NCBI GenBank assembly: GCA_934621295.1
Contig: CAKTVB010000002.1
Coordinates: 186,001-250,000, forward strand
Direction of reading: 5' to 3'
Source of the DNA: an uncultured Collinsella sp.
GTDB lineage: Bacteria; Actinomycetota; Coriobacteriia; Coriobacteriales; Coriobacteriaceae
DNA length: 64,000 bases
The notes below the pieces were generated by a model. It worked only from the letters and a program-made list of their open reading frames with translations. It ran no database searches and was not told the DNA's origin. Every line of letters begins with the position of its first letter. Position 1 is the first letter of the stretch. The translations under genes and the position numbers were made by a program. Below, piece by piece: positions 1-7,106 of this stretch.

Positions 1-366
1 GATGAGGAATTCGATACCACGCTCGAGGTTGTTGAGAAGATTGGTTTTGCCCGTCTTCATGTCTTCCGCTATAGCGCACGTCCGGGCACACCTGCTGCAA
101 GCTATTCCAATCAGATTGATCCACAGGTCGCGGCCGCTCGCTCTGCGCGCGTTCGTGAGCTTGTGCAACAGTCTTCGCTGGAGGATGCCGCTCGCCGCAT
201 TTCCACGCTCGAGCGCGCTGTGCTCGAATATGGGAATCGCGGTACACTGGGGTCGTTCCATCGCGTTATCGTGGACGATGCGGATGCGGCGCTTGAGGGC
301 TCACTTGTCCATGTTTGCATTGACTCTCTGGACGACTCCGGGATGCTTCATGCCCATCTGGTTTGA
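1..366 (+). CDS. mtaB: tRNA (t6A37) methylthiotransferase MtaB, C-terminal part
   Basis: Open reading frame entering from the window edge (frame 1) and stopping at 364-366; about 121 residues are visible. It begins EEFDTTLEVVEKIGFARLHV and continues with FRYSARPGTPAA, which is the end of the radical-SAM TIM barrel in MiaB/MtaB-type methylthiotransferases, followed by a TRAM-like tail that would bind RNA. MtaB turns t6A37 into ms2t6A37 in tRNA using two Fe-S clusters; the cysteine motifs lie upstream of the window. The FRYSxRPGTPAA wording and the position just before phoH-ybeY fit MtaB better than MiaB or RimO, both of which occur separately in this window. The subfamily call is inference because the N-terminus is absent. 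Confidence 0.8.
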   Translation, partial: DEEFDTTLEVVEKIGFARLHVFRYSARPGTPAASYSNQIDPQVAAARSARVRELVQQSSLEDAARRISTLERAVLEYGNRGTLGSFHRVIVDDADAALEGSLVHVCIDSLDDSGMLHAHLV

Positions 367-390
367 TGTCCTTCGGGAAGGGGGAACTTC

Positions 391-1398
391 TTGAATTCGA
401 CTCAAGTGCGCGTTACGGTGCCCGAGGGGATTGATGCTGGCCTCATTACCGGTCCGCAAGACAGTTTGATCCGTGCTCTCGAAAAGCGTGCCCGGGTTGA
501 GATAACCGTACGCGGATCGGTCATTTCCATCAAGGGCCCCTCGCGTTGCTGCGAGGCGCTTGTCAAGCTTTTTGAGCATCTATTTGAGCTCGTTACCTCC
601 GGTGATGTTCCTAATGTCGAGGACGCTGTACGCCTTCTTGATTCGCTTCTCAAGCGAGGCGGGGACGCTTCCGGCATGGCGCAGGATGTTATCCTTACCT
701 ATCGCGGCAAGTGTGTTCGTCCGAAAACGGTGGGCCAGAAGCGATACATCGAAGCCATACGTTCCCATGCTATGACCTTTTGCATCGGACCGGCGGGTAC
801 CGGCAAGACCTATCTCGCCATGGCTATGGCCATCGCCGCGCTTCAGCGTCATGATGTGGGTCGAATCGTCCTTACACGCCCGGTTGTCGAAGCCGGTGAG
901 AACCTCGGCTTTTTGCCGGGTACGCTTGAGGACAAGGTTGATCCGTACGTGCGTCCGCTTTTTGACGCACTGCTCGATATGATGGATTCCGAGCGCGCGT
1001 CTCAGCTGGTGGAGCGGGGCGTCATCGAGATCGCTCCTCTGGCCTACATGCGCGGTCGTACGCTCAACGATGCCTTCGTTATCCTGGACGAGGCGCAAAA
1101 CACTACGCCCGAGCAGATGAAGATGTTCTTGACTCGCCTGGGTTTCAACTCGACGTTTGTGATTACGGGTGATGCCTCACAACGCGACCTCATCGGTCGA
1201 CCCGATGGCCTTTCTCATATCCAAGATATCTTGGGCGATGTGGAGCAAATCTCCTTCATTCACCTGGATAGCGCCGACGTCGTGCGCCACTCGCTCGTGG
1301 GCAGGATCGTCGAGGCATACGACACCTATGAACAAAAACGCGCCGCCGAGGGCGGACGTCGCGGAAAGGGGAGCGCACATGGGCGTGCTCATCAGTAA
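391..1398 (+). CDS. phoH: PhoH-family ATPase
   Basis: 335-residue PhoH-like P-loop ATPase. The Walker A motif GPAGTGKT lies near residue 133 and the Walker B motif ILDEAQN near residue 230; the first ~90 residues form the KH-like N-terminal domain usual in this subfamily. The start is a TTG at 391 with the purine-rich GGGAAGGGGG just upstream. It overlaps ybeY by 20 bases, a phoH-ybeY coupling seen in many bacteria, so a role in ribosome or RNA quality control is the usual inference; the exact biochemical function of the family is not settled. Length is normal. Confidence 0.9.
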   Translation: MNSTQVRVTVPEGIDAGLITGPQDSLIRALEKRARVEITVRGSVISIKGPSRCCEALVKLFEHLFELVTSGDVPNVEDAVRLLDSLLKRGGDASGMAQDVILTYRGKCVRPKTVGQKRYIEAIRSHAMTFCIGPAGTGKTYLAMAMAIAALQRHDVGRIVLTRPVVEAGENLGFLPGTLEDKVDPYVRPLFDALLDMMDSERASQLVERGVIEIAPLAYMRGRTLNDAFVILDEAQNTTPEQMKMFLTRLGFNSTFVITGDASQRDLIGRPDGLSHIQDILGDVEQISFIHLDSADVVRHSLVGRIVEAYDTYEQKRAAEGGRRGKGSAHGRAHQ

Positions 1399-1888
1399 CG
1401 ATGCCGAACTCGATCAGCTGCTCGACGCAGACGAAATCGAGGATATCGTTCGTTTTGTTCTTGAGGCGGAAGACGTTTCTCGTGAGGTTGAGGTATCCCT
1501 TTCCTTTGTCGACGAAGAGGAGATGCATGGCCTCAATCGCCAATGGCGTGGTATAGACAAGACTACGGACGTGCTTTCGTTCGAATGCGATTCCGCTTTT
1601 GACGAGGATGTTCCTCTCGATGAGGCGCTTGAGCTCGGCGATATCATCTTGGCGCCTCAGGTGATCGCGCGTCAGGCTCCGGAATTTGGCAACTCCGCTC
1701 AAGACGAGTGCCGCCTCATGCTTGTGCATGGCATGCTGCATCTTCTTGGCTATGACCATATTGAAGACGACGAGGCCGAGGAAATGGAGGCACGGGAGGA
1801 CGAGATTTTGCGCCTCTTAGCTTCCGCGCGCGGCGAGGACCCTGACGCAATTGAGGTTGGTCCCATTACTCGTCATACCCACGATTAA
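1379..1888 (+). CDS. ybeY: Endoribonuclease YbeY (rRNA maturation factor)
   Basis: 169-residue YbeY/UPF0054 metalloprotein. The zinc motif HGMLHLLGYDH puts the three ligand histidines at about residues 117, 121 and 127, and the family block DKTTDVLSF is present. YbeY is a single-strand endoribonuclease acting in 16S rRNA 3'-end maturation and 70S quality control. I take the ATG at 1379, which overlaps the end of phoH and is preceded by GGAAAGGGGAG; the frame is open further upstream but that stretch is phoH in another frame. The C-terminal ~20 residues are an acidic extension. Next gene dgkA follows after 9 bases. Confidence 0.92.
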   Translation: MGVLISNDAELDQLLDADEIEDIVRFVLEAEDVSREVEVSLSFVDEEEMHGLNRQWRGIDKTTDVLSFECDSAFDEDVPLDEALELGDIILAPQVIARQAPEFGNSAQDECRLMLVHGMLHLLGYDHIEDDEAEEMEAREDEILRLLASARGEDPDAIEVGPITRHTHD

Positions 1889-1897
1889 GGAGCGCCC

Positions 1898-2275
1898 ATG
1901 ATCCCTGGCTCTTCTAAGGACCATCCGTCGTTTATTCGCTCATTCGGTTATGCCATCGAGGGCTTTGTCACTGCGGTGCGTACGGAGCGCAACATCAACG
2001 TTATGCTGCTCGTCGGCGCACTGACCGTTATCGCTGGTCTCATTATCGGTCTTGACCTGGCCTCGTGGTGCATCATTGCCGTCTGCTGTGGACTTGTTAT
2101 TCATGCGGAGCTGTGCAATACCGCCATCGAGGCTGTCGTCGACCTTGCCACGAGCGAGATGCATCCTTTGGCAAAACGCGCTAAGGATATTGCCGCGGCC
2201 TCTGTGTACGTGCTTTCAATCACCGCCGCTATCGTTGGCGTTCTCGTGTTCGCCCACGCCCTTCATATTATTTAG
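1898..2275 (+). CDS. dgkA: Diacylglycerol / undecaprenol kinase
   Basis: 125-residue integral membrane kinase of the DgkA/UdpK family with three hydrophobic segments. The signature is ELCNTAIEAVVDL at about residues 70-82, where the Glu and Asn bind Mg-ATP; most relatives have ELINTAIE, so the Cys is a mild variant. In Gram-positive bacteria this enzyme usually phosphorylates undecaprenol to feed the carrier-lipid pool, so undecaprenol is the likelier substrate than diacylglycerol. A good AAGGAG site precedes the ATG at 1898. It lies in the phoH-ybeY-dgkA-era-recO run, a conserved order in Gram-positives. Confidence 0.88.
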   Translation: MIPGSSKDHPSFIRSFGYAIEGFVTAVRTERNINVMLLVGALTVIAGLIIGLDLASWCIIAVCCGLVIHAELCNTAIEAVVDLATSEMHPLAKRAKDIAAASVYVLSITAAIVGVLVFAHALHII

Positions 2276-2283
2276 GAGTACTC

Positions 2284-3300
2284 ATGTCCGATATTGAAGA
2301 GTTCGATCCCTTTGAGGGCTTGAGCGACGAAGAGCTCGACGCCCTGCTCGCGCAAGGTGCTGGTTTTGATGGTATCGATGTCGAGGAGGCCCCCGATGCC
2401 GATCGCGCGCAAGGCTTCCGAAGCGGCTTTGTCGCTCTGGTCGGCCGTCCGAACGCGGGTAAATCGACCTTGATGAACGCGTGCTATGGTCAGAAGGTCG
2501 CCATCACTTCGCCGGTTGCTCAGACGACTCGCCGTCGCATGCGCGCCGTCGTCAATCGCCCCGGCTGTCAGCTTGTCTTTGTCGATACCCCTGGCATTCA
2601 TAAGCCTAAGGATGGTCTGGGCTCCGAGCTCAATCGCAGTGCCTTGTCCGAACTCAACGATGTTGACGTCGTGTGCTTTACTTTGGATGCCACCAAGCCT
2701 TTTGGCCGTGGCGATGCTTGGGTTGCCCAAAAGGTCAAGCAGTCTCGTGCTCACAAGGTGCTCGTTATCACTAAGGCCGACCGAGCCGATCAAACGCAGG
2801 TCATGGCCCAGATCGATGCAGCCCGCGAGGAGATCGACTTCGAGGACGTCATCGTGACCTCGGCTAACGAGCGTTTTAATGTTGATGAGTTCATCGATTT
2901 GCTTTGTTCCTATCTTCCCGAGGGCCCCATGTGGTTCCCTGAGGGAATGGGCACCGATACCACCGATGAGGTCCAAGTGGCCGAGTTCGTGCGCGAGAAG
3001 GTGCTGCTCCATACGCGCGAGGAGATTCCGCATTCCGTGGGCGTTATCTGCGATTACTTCGAGCGTACAAAGAAAGTCGTGCGCATCCATGCCACCATCT
3101 TTGTCGAGCGCGATGGCCAAAAGGGCATCATCATCGGTCGCAAGGGCGAGATGATCAAACGCATCGGAACCGATGCGCGTATGGATCTTGAGCGTCTCTT
3201 CGATTCCAAGGTGTTCTTGGAATTGGATGTCAAAGTCAAGGCAGGATGGCGCGACGACGCTGCCCAGATTCGACGCTTCGGGTATGCGGCGGACGAGTAG
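2284..3300 (+). CDS. era: GTPase Era with acidic N-terminal extension
   Basis: 338-residue Era-type GTPase that binds the 3' end of 16S rRNA during 30S assembly. G1 is GRPNAGKST (residues 54-62), followed by VDTPGIHKP (G3) and ITKAD (G4). The KH domain at the C-terminus shows GQKGIIIGRKGEMIKRIG. Unlike the classic ~300-residue Era, the G domain is preceded by about 44 acidic residues with EELDALLAQ. The start ATG at 2284 has GGAG nearby and I see no internal start with a better site, so the extension looks real. It is flanked by dgkA and recO, the expected neighbours. Confidence 0.95.
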   Translation: MSDIEEFDPFEGLSDEELDALLAQGAGFDGIDVEEAPDADRAQGFRSGFVALVGRPNAGKSTLMNACYGQKVAITSPVAQTTRRRMRAVVNRPGCQLVFVDTPGIHKPKDGLGSELNRSALSELNDVDVVCFTLDATKPFGRGDAWVAQKVKQSRAHKVLVITKADRADQTQVMAQIDAAREEIDFEDVIVTSANERFNVDEFIDLLCSYLPEGPMWFPEGMGTDTTDEVQVAEFVREKVLLHTREEIPHSVGVICDYFERTKKVVRIHATIFVERDGQKGIIIGRKGEMIKRIGTDARMDLERLFDSKVFLELDVKVKAGWRDDAAQIRRFGYAADE

Positions 3301-3303
3301 TTC

Positions 3304-4056
3304 TTGGCGGGCGGAAAGACATATCGTACCTGTGCAATCGTCCTCGATAAGGTGAAGCTCAAGGAGTGCGACCTTATCCTGACCCTTCTTGCATCTGATG
3401 GCCGGCAGTTTCAGGCGGTTGCGAAAGGGGCCCGTAAACCGGGGGGACGATTGGCTGCGCGCTGCGAGCTTTTCTGCACCGTTGACCTTTTACTTGCCCG
3501 CGGACGCTCGCTTGATATCGTCTCGCAGGCAGAGCTGATGGAAGCGCCTTTGGGGGCGAGTCCCGACTACGCACGGCTTATGGCATCGAGCGCGGTGGCA
3601 GAGGTCGCCAAACGCTGCTCATTTGAGGATGCCGAAGATCGATATATCTTTCCCATTACGCAACGCGCTTTGGAGCTTTTGGGTTCGCCAGCAATCGATG
3701 AGGTCCATCTCGATCTGCTGATAGCGGCTTATGTATTCAAGCTTCTCTCGCATATCGGCTATCGACCTGATTTTTCGGCGTGTGTATCCTGCGGCGATCC
3801 GGCGCTTTCCTATTTCTCACCGCTGGCGGGCGGTCTTTTGTGCGCTTCGTGCGCGGCGACTGTTCCTGCAGCGGAGCCTGTTGATGCCGTGACGGTCAAC
3901 TGGCTGCGTTCGCTTATCGCCTTGCGTTTCGATGAGCTGGCCCAAGTCGATATTGACGCTTCGACGGCGTCGGTGCTTCTTTCCTTTGCTCACCTGTGGG
4001 CCGCTACGCACCTCGATTGCCGTCTTCGCGCTCTCGAGTTTGCTTTGGGCAGGTAG
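3304..4056 (+). CDS. recO: DNA repair protein RecO
   Basis: 250-residue RecO: an N-terminal OB fold (to about residue 80) and a C-terminal helical domain containing a zinc site formed by CVSCGDPA (near residue 160) and CASC (near residue 179). RecO helps load RecA onto SSB-coated DNA together with RecR. The start is a TTG at 3304, three bases after the era stop; the upstream ATGs in this stretch are in other frames. It is the last gene of the phoH-to-recO run and is separated from rpsO by about 150 bases. Confidence 0.92.
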   Translation: MAGGKTYRTCAIVLDKVKLKECDLILTLLASDGRQFQAVAKGARKPGGRLAARCELFCTVDLLLARGRSLDIVSQAELMEAPLGASPDYARLMASSAVAEVAKRCSFEDAEDRYIFPITQRALELLGSPAIDEVHLDLLIAAYVFKLLSHIGYRPDFSACVSCGDPALSYFSPLAGGLLCASCAATVPAAEPVDAVTVNWLRSLIALRFDELAQVDIDASTASVLLSFAHLWAATHLDCRLRALEFALGR

Positions 4057-4094
4057 GGGAGTACATGTGCAGTTCGTGCGGAGAGCTGTGGCTG

Positions 4095-4103
4095 TGTTAT
4101 CAT
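4095..4103 (+). promoter_or_regulatory. Possible extended -10 promoter for rpsO-pnp
   Basis: TG-T-TATCAT is an extended -10 element located about 105 bases upstream of rpsO. No convincing -35 hexamer is seen at the right distance. The assignment rests on position and the -10 match only. Confidence 0.35.
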
Positions 4104-4172
4104 AACGACCTGTTGGTACCCCGATCTTGGATGTGCGCATCACCGGCGGCTTCCCGGCCCGGGGCGAATCGA

Positions 4173-4190
4173 GGCTTTAGCAATAAAGCC
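4173..4190 (+). promoter_or_regulatory. Hairpin in the rpsO leader
   Basis: GGCTTTA and TAAAGCC (4173-4179 and 4184-4190) form a perfect 7-bp stem with a GCAA loop, just upstream of the rpsO ribosome site. Ribosomal protein S15 represses its own mRNA through leader structures in several phyla, so this is a candidate regulatory hairpin; the fold beyond the one stem is not established. Confidence 0.4.
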
Positions 4191-4208
4191 GCAAACGAAA
4201 GGTGAAAC

Positions 4209-4487
4209 ATGACTGTTTCCAAGGAGCGCAAGGCCGAGCTCACCGCTCAGTTCGGCAACACCCCCGTCGACACCGGTAACCCCAAGGTTCAGGTTGCCAT
4301 CCTCACCGAGCGCATCAAGGAGCTCACCGAGCACATGAAGAGCCACCAGAAGGACTTCCACACCCGTCGTGGTCTGCTTATGCTCGTCGGCCGTCGCCGT
4401 CGTCTTCTTTCCTACATCAAGAAGAACGACATTTTCGAGTATCGTGCCCTCATCAAGGAGCTCGGTATTCGCGACAACATCCAGTAG
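4209..4487 (+). CDS. rpsO: 30S ribosomal protein S15
   Basis: 92-residue S15, close to the usual 89. It has the family core HQKDFHTRRGLLMLVGRRRR followed by LLSYIKKND, which contacts the 16S rRNA three-way junction. The ATG at 4209 follows AAAGGTG. S15 is a primary binder in the assembly of the 30S platform. It is followed by a strong terminator-like hairpin and then pnp, the classic rpsO-pnp arrangement. Confidence 0.97.
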   Translation: MTVSKERKAELTAQFGNTPVDTGNPKVQVAILTERIKELTEHMKSHQKDFHTRRGLLMLVGRRRRLLSYIKKNDIFEYRALIKELGIRDNIQ

Positions 4488-4500
4488 GGTTGTGCATGTG

Positions 4501-4530
4501 AGGAGCGTACCTTCCGGTGCGCTCCTTTTT
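4501..4530 (+). terminator. Terminator after rpsO
   Basis: AGGAGCGTACC (4501-4511) pairs with GGTGCGCTCCT (4516-4526), with one G-U pair and a TTCC loop, followed by a short T run. It sits 13 bases after the rpsO stop. Some read-through into pnp is likely, as in other rpsO-pnp pairs. Confidence 0.8.
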
Positions 4531-4537
4531 GTGTGAG

Positions 4538-4557
4538 GAGCCGGCACAAGCCGGCTC
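4538..4557 (+). promoter_or_regulatory. Hairpin in the pnp leader
   Basis: GAGCCGGC (4538-4545) and GCCGGCTC (4550-4557) make a perfect 8-bp stem with an ACAA loop and no T run, so it is not a normal terminator. It lies about 75 bases before pnp. In E. coli the pnp leader is a structured target for RNase III and PNPase autoregulation; a similar role here is inference. Confidence 0.45.
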
Positions 4558-4632
4558 TTACGCTGTCGAACCATAAGGGTTTGACATGATTGTCCCGTGG
4601 GCAACGTGGCTCACGGAGATGAAGGAGAAATA

Positions 4633-6879
4633 ATGGCATTGGTATCTAAGACGTTTGAGCTGTATGGCAAGACGTACACGTTCGAAGCCGGCGAGCTCGC
4701 CAAGCAGGCAACCGGTGCTGCCCTTATCAAGCAGGGCGACACCACTGTGCTGCTTACGGCTGTGGTCTCCAAGGAGCGTAAGAACTACGACTTTTTCCCG
4801 CTTACCGTCGATTTCAACGAAAAGATGTACGCTGCCGGTCGCATTCCGGGCGGCTATCTCAAGCGTGAGGGTCGTCCCAGCGAGAAGGCTACGCTTACCG
4901 CTCGCATGATCGACCGCCCCCTGCGCCCGAGCTTCCCCGATGGTTTCCGCAACGAGGTCCAGGTCGTTGCGACCTCCCTTGTGGCCGACCAGTCCAACCC
5001 CTGTGACGTCATCTGCGTCATGGGCGCATCTTTGGCCCTTTCGCTCGGTGGCGTGCCCTTCGAGGGCCCGCTTGCCTGCGTGCGCATCGGCCGTGACCGT
5101 GAGACCGGCGAGTTCCTGGTCAACCCCACCTATGAAGAGCGCGAGAACTCCGATCTCGACCTCGAGCTCGGCGGCACCCGTGACTTCATCTCTATGGTCG
5201 AGGCCGGCGCCGACGAGGTCACCGAGGAGGATATGCTGGCCGCTATGCAGTTTGGCCAGGAAGCCCTCGGTGCTTTCTGCGATGCTCAGCTTCAGTTCGT
5301 CGAGGAGTACGAGCGCGTCAACGGTGCCATCGTCAAGAAGGAGTATCCGCTCGACGAGCCCGTCGCCGAAGTGCATGACCGCATTTTCGCTCACTACGAC
5401 GAGATGGCCGCTGCTCTGTGCGATGCCGACAAGCTCTCCCGTATGGCCAAGGTCGACGCGGTGAAGCAGGCCATCGTTGCCGAGTTCACCGAGGAGGAGC
5501 AGATCGAGTGGGAGCGCGAGATCCCCGTTAACCTCAAGAAGCTTGAGAAGCAGGCTATGCGCACCATGGTCGTCGAGACCGGTGAGCGTGTCGACGGTCG
5601 CGCTGCCGATGAGATCCGCCCCATCATGGTCAAGGACAATTATCTGCCCCTCGTTCATGGCTCTGGTCTCTTCCAGCGCGGCCAGACCCAGGTTCTCTCC
5701 GTGCTGTCGCTTGGCATGCTCAATGAGGGCCAGCGTCTCGATACCATCGAGCCCGTCGAGGGCAAGCGCTATATGCACCACTACAACTTCCCGCCCTTCT
5801 GCACGGGCGAGACCGGTCGCATCGGCAGCCCCAAGCGTCGTGAGATCGGCCACGGTAACCTTGCCGAGCGCGCTTTGATTCCCGTTTTGCCCGACGAGAA
5901 TGAGTTCCCCTACGCTATCCGCGTGGTCTCCGAGGTTATGGAGTCCAACGGCTCGTCTTCCATGGCTTCCACTTGCGGCAGCTGCCTTGCCCTCATGGAT
6001 GGTGGCGTGCCCCTGAAGCGTCCCGTTTCCGGTATCGCCATGGGCTTGATTCAGGAGGAGGGCAAGACTGTTGTCCTCTCCGACATCCAGGGCATCGAGG
6101 ACTTCCTCGGCGATATGGACTTTAAGGTGACCGGTACCGAGCGCGGCATCACCGCTCTTCAGATGGACAATAAGGCCACCGGCCTGACCTTCGACATCCT
6201 GCGTCGAGCTCTCGAGCAGGCCAAGGAGGGCCGTGCGTTCATTCTCGATAAGATGCTTCAGGTTATCCCCGAGCCTCGCCATGAGACTCGTCCGACCGCG
6301 CCCCGCATCGTCTCCCTGCAGGTGCCTGTCGATAAGATTCGCGACGTCATCGGTAGCGGCGGCAAGGTTATCCGCGGCATTCAGGACGAGACCGGCGCTT
6401 CTGTGGACATCCAGGAGGACGGTACCGTCTATGTTGGCGGTACGGGCGACTCCGTCGATGCCGCCGTCGAGCGCATCAAGCTCATCATCAAGGTTCCCGA
6501 GCCCGGCGAGGAGTACACCGGTCGCGTTGTCTCCATCCAGCCGTTCGGTGCCTTCGTTTCCCTGCTTCCGGGCAAGGACGGCCTGCTTCATATCTCTCGC
6601 GTTGCCCAGGGGCGCGTCGATAAGGTTGAGGATGTTCTCAACGTGGGTGATGAGGTTAAGGTCCGCGTGCTCGAGGTCGATGAGCGCGGCAAGATCTCGC
6701 TCGATCGCATCGATAAGCCCGAGGCTCCCGAGGGCTCTGCGCCTTCGCACAGCGAGCGTCGCGAGCGTTCCGATCGCCCTGCGCGTCAGCGTCGCGATCG
6801 CGAGGGCGGGCGTGGCCATCGTGCCCCCGGCGATCATGGTCAGGGCCGCACCCCGCGTCGTCATCATGAGGCCGAGTAA
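4633..6879 (+). CDS. pnp: Polyribonucleotide nucleotidyltransferase (PNPase)
   Basis: 748-residue PNPase, a phosphorolytic 3'-5' exoribonuclease of mRNA decay. Domain order: RNase PH-like 1 (about 1-230), helical linker, RNase PH-like 2 (about 310-550), KH (IGSGGKVIRGI, about residue 570) and S1 (GRVVSIQPFGAFVSL, about 630). The last ~55 residues are a low-complexity tail rich in Arg, His, Gly and Asp. I use the ATG at 4633 because AAGGAG lies five bases upstream; the frame is open back to 4597 without a ribosome site. Together with RNase J and RNase Y in this window it supplies most of an RNA-decay machinery. Confidence 0.97.
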   Translation: MALVSKTFELYGKTYTFEAGELAKQATGAALIKQGDTTVLLTAVVSKERKNYDFFPLTVDFNEKMYAAGRIPGGYLKREGRPSEKATLTARMIDRPLRPSFPDGFRNEVQVVATSLVADQSNPCDVICVMGASLALSLGGVPFEGPLACVRIGRDRETGEFLVNPTYEERENSDLDLELGGTRDFISMVEAGADEVTEEDMLAAMQFGQEALGAFCDAQLQFVEEYERVNGAIVKKEYPLDEPVAEVHDRIFAHYDEMAAALCDADKLSRMAKVDAVKQAIVAEFTEEEQIEWEREIPVNLKKLEKQAMRTMVVETGERVDGRAADEIRPIMVKDNYLPLVHGSGLFQRGQTQVLSVLSLGMLNEGQRLDTIEPVEGKRYMHHYNFPPFCTGETGRIGSPKRREIGHGNLAERALIPVLPDENEFPYAIRVVSEVMESNGSSSMASTCGSCLALMDGGVPLKRPVSGIAMGLIQEEGKTVVLSDIQGIEDFLGDMDFKVTGTERGITALQMDNKATGLTFDILRRALEQAKEGRAFILDKMLQVIPEPRHETRPTAPRIVSLQVPVDKIRDVIGSGGKVIRGIQDETGASVDIQEDGTVYVGGTGDSVDAAVERIKLIIKVPEPGEEYTGRVVSIQPFGAFVSLLPGKDGLLHISRVAQGRVDKVEDVLNVGDEVKVRVLEVDERGKISLDRIDKPEAPEGSAPSHSERRERSDRPARQRRDREGGRGHRAPGDHGQGRTPRRHHEAE

Positions 6880-6902
6880 TTAGCTTTCTATATGATTTAT
6901 TC

Positions 6903-6933
6903 AAGGCATCCGTCGCGTACGGATGCCTTTTTT
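6903..6933 (+). terminator. Terminator after pnp
   Basis: AAGGCATCCGT (6903-6913) and ACGGATGCCTT (6919-6929) form an 11-bp stem with a CGCGT loop followed by a T run. It is placed 24 bases after the pnp stop. Confidence 0.9.
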
Positions 6934-6987
6934 GTTGAACAGTTCATATAGCAATGTGGTGTACGAGGCATGAAAGCGCCTGCCTGT

Positions 6988-6996
6988 TGGTATACT
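6988..6996 (+). promoter_or_regulatory. Probable promoter of the RNase J gene
   Basis: An extended -10 element, TGG followed by TATACT (6991-6996), lies about 110 bases before the start codon in the gap after the pnp terminator. The -35 region is poor, as is common with extended -10 promoters. Confidence 0.45.
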
Positions 6997-7106
6997 GAAA
7001 TGTCGACTTCGTCTCTTTATTTCTCATTTTGTTTTTATCTGCAAGGTGCGACGGCATCGCCGTCGAGTTTTTATTTCGTTTTCGAAGAAAGGATTTCGCA
7101 AAACAC

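Noticed and set aside
4558..6867. 769-residue open frame opposite pnp
   Set aside because: It mirrors pnp exactly on the other strand, has no recognisable domain, and results from codon bias that avoids stop complements. PNPase is certain on the + strand.
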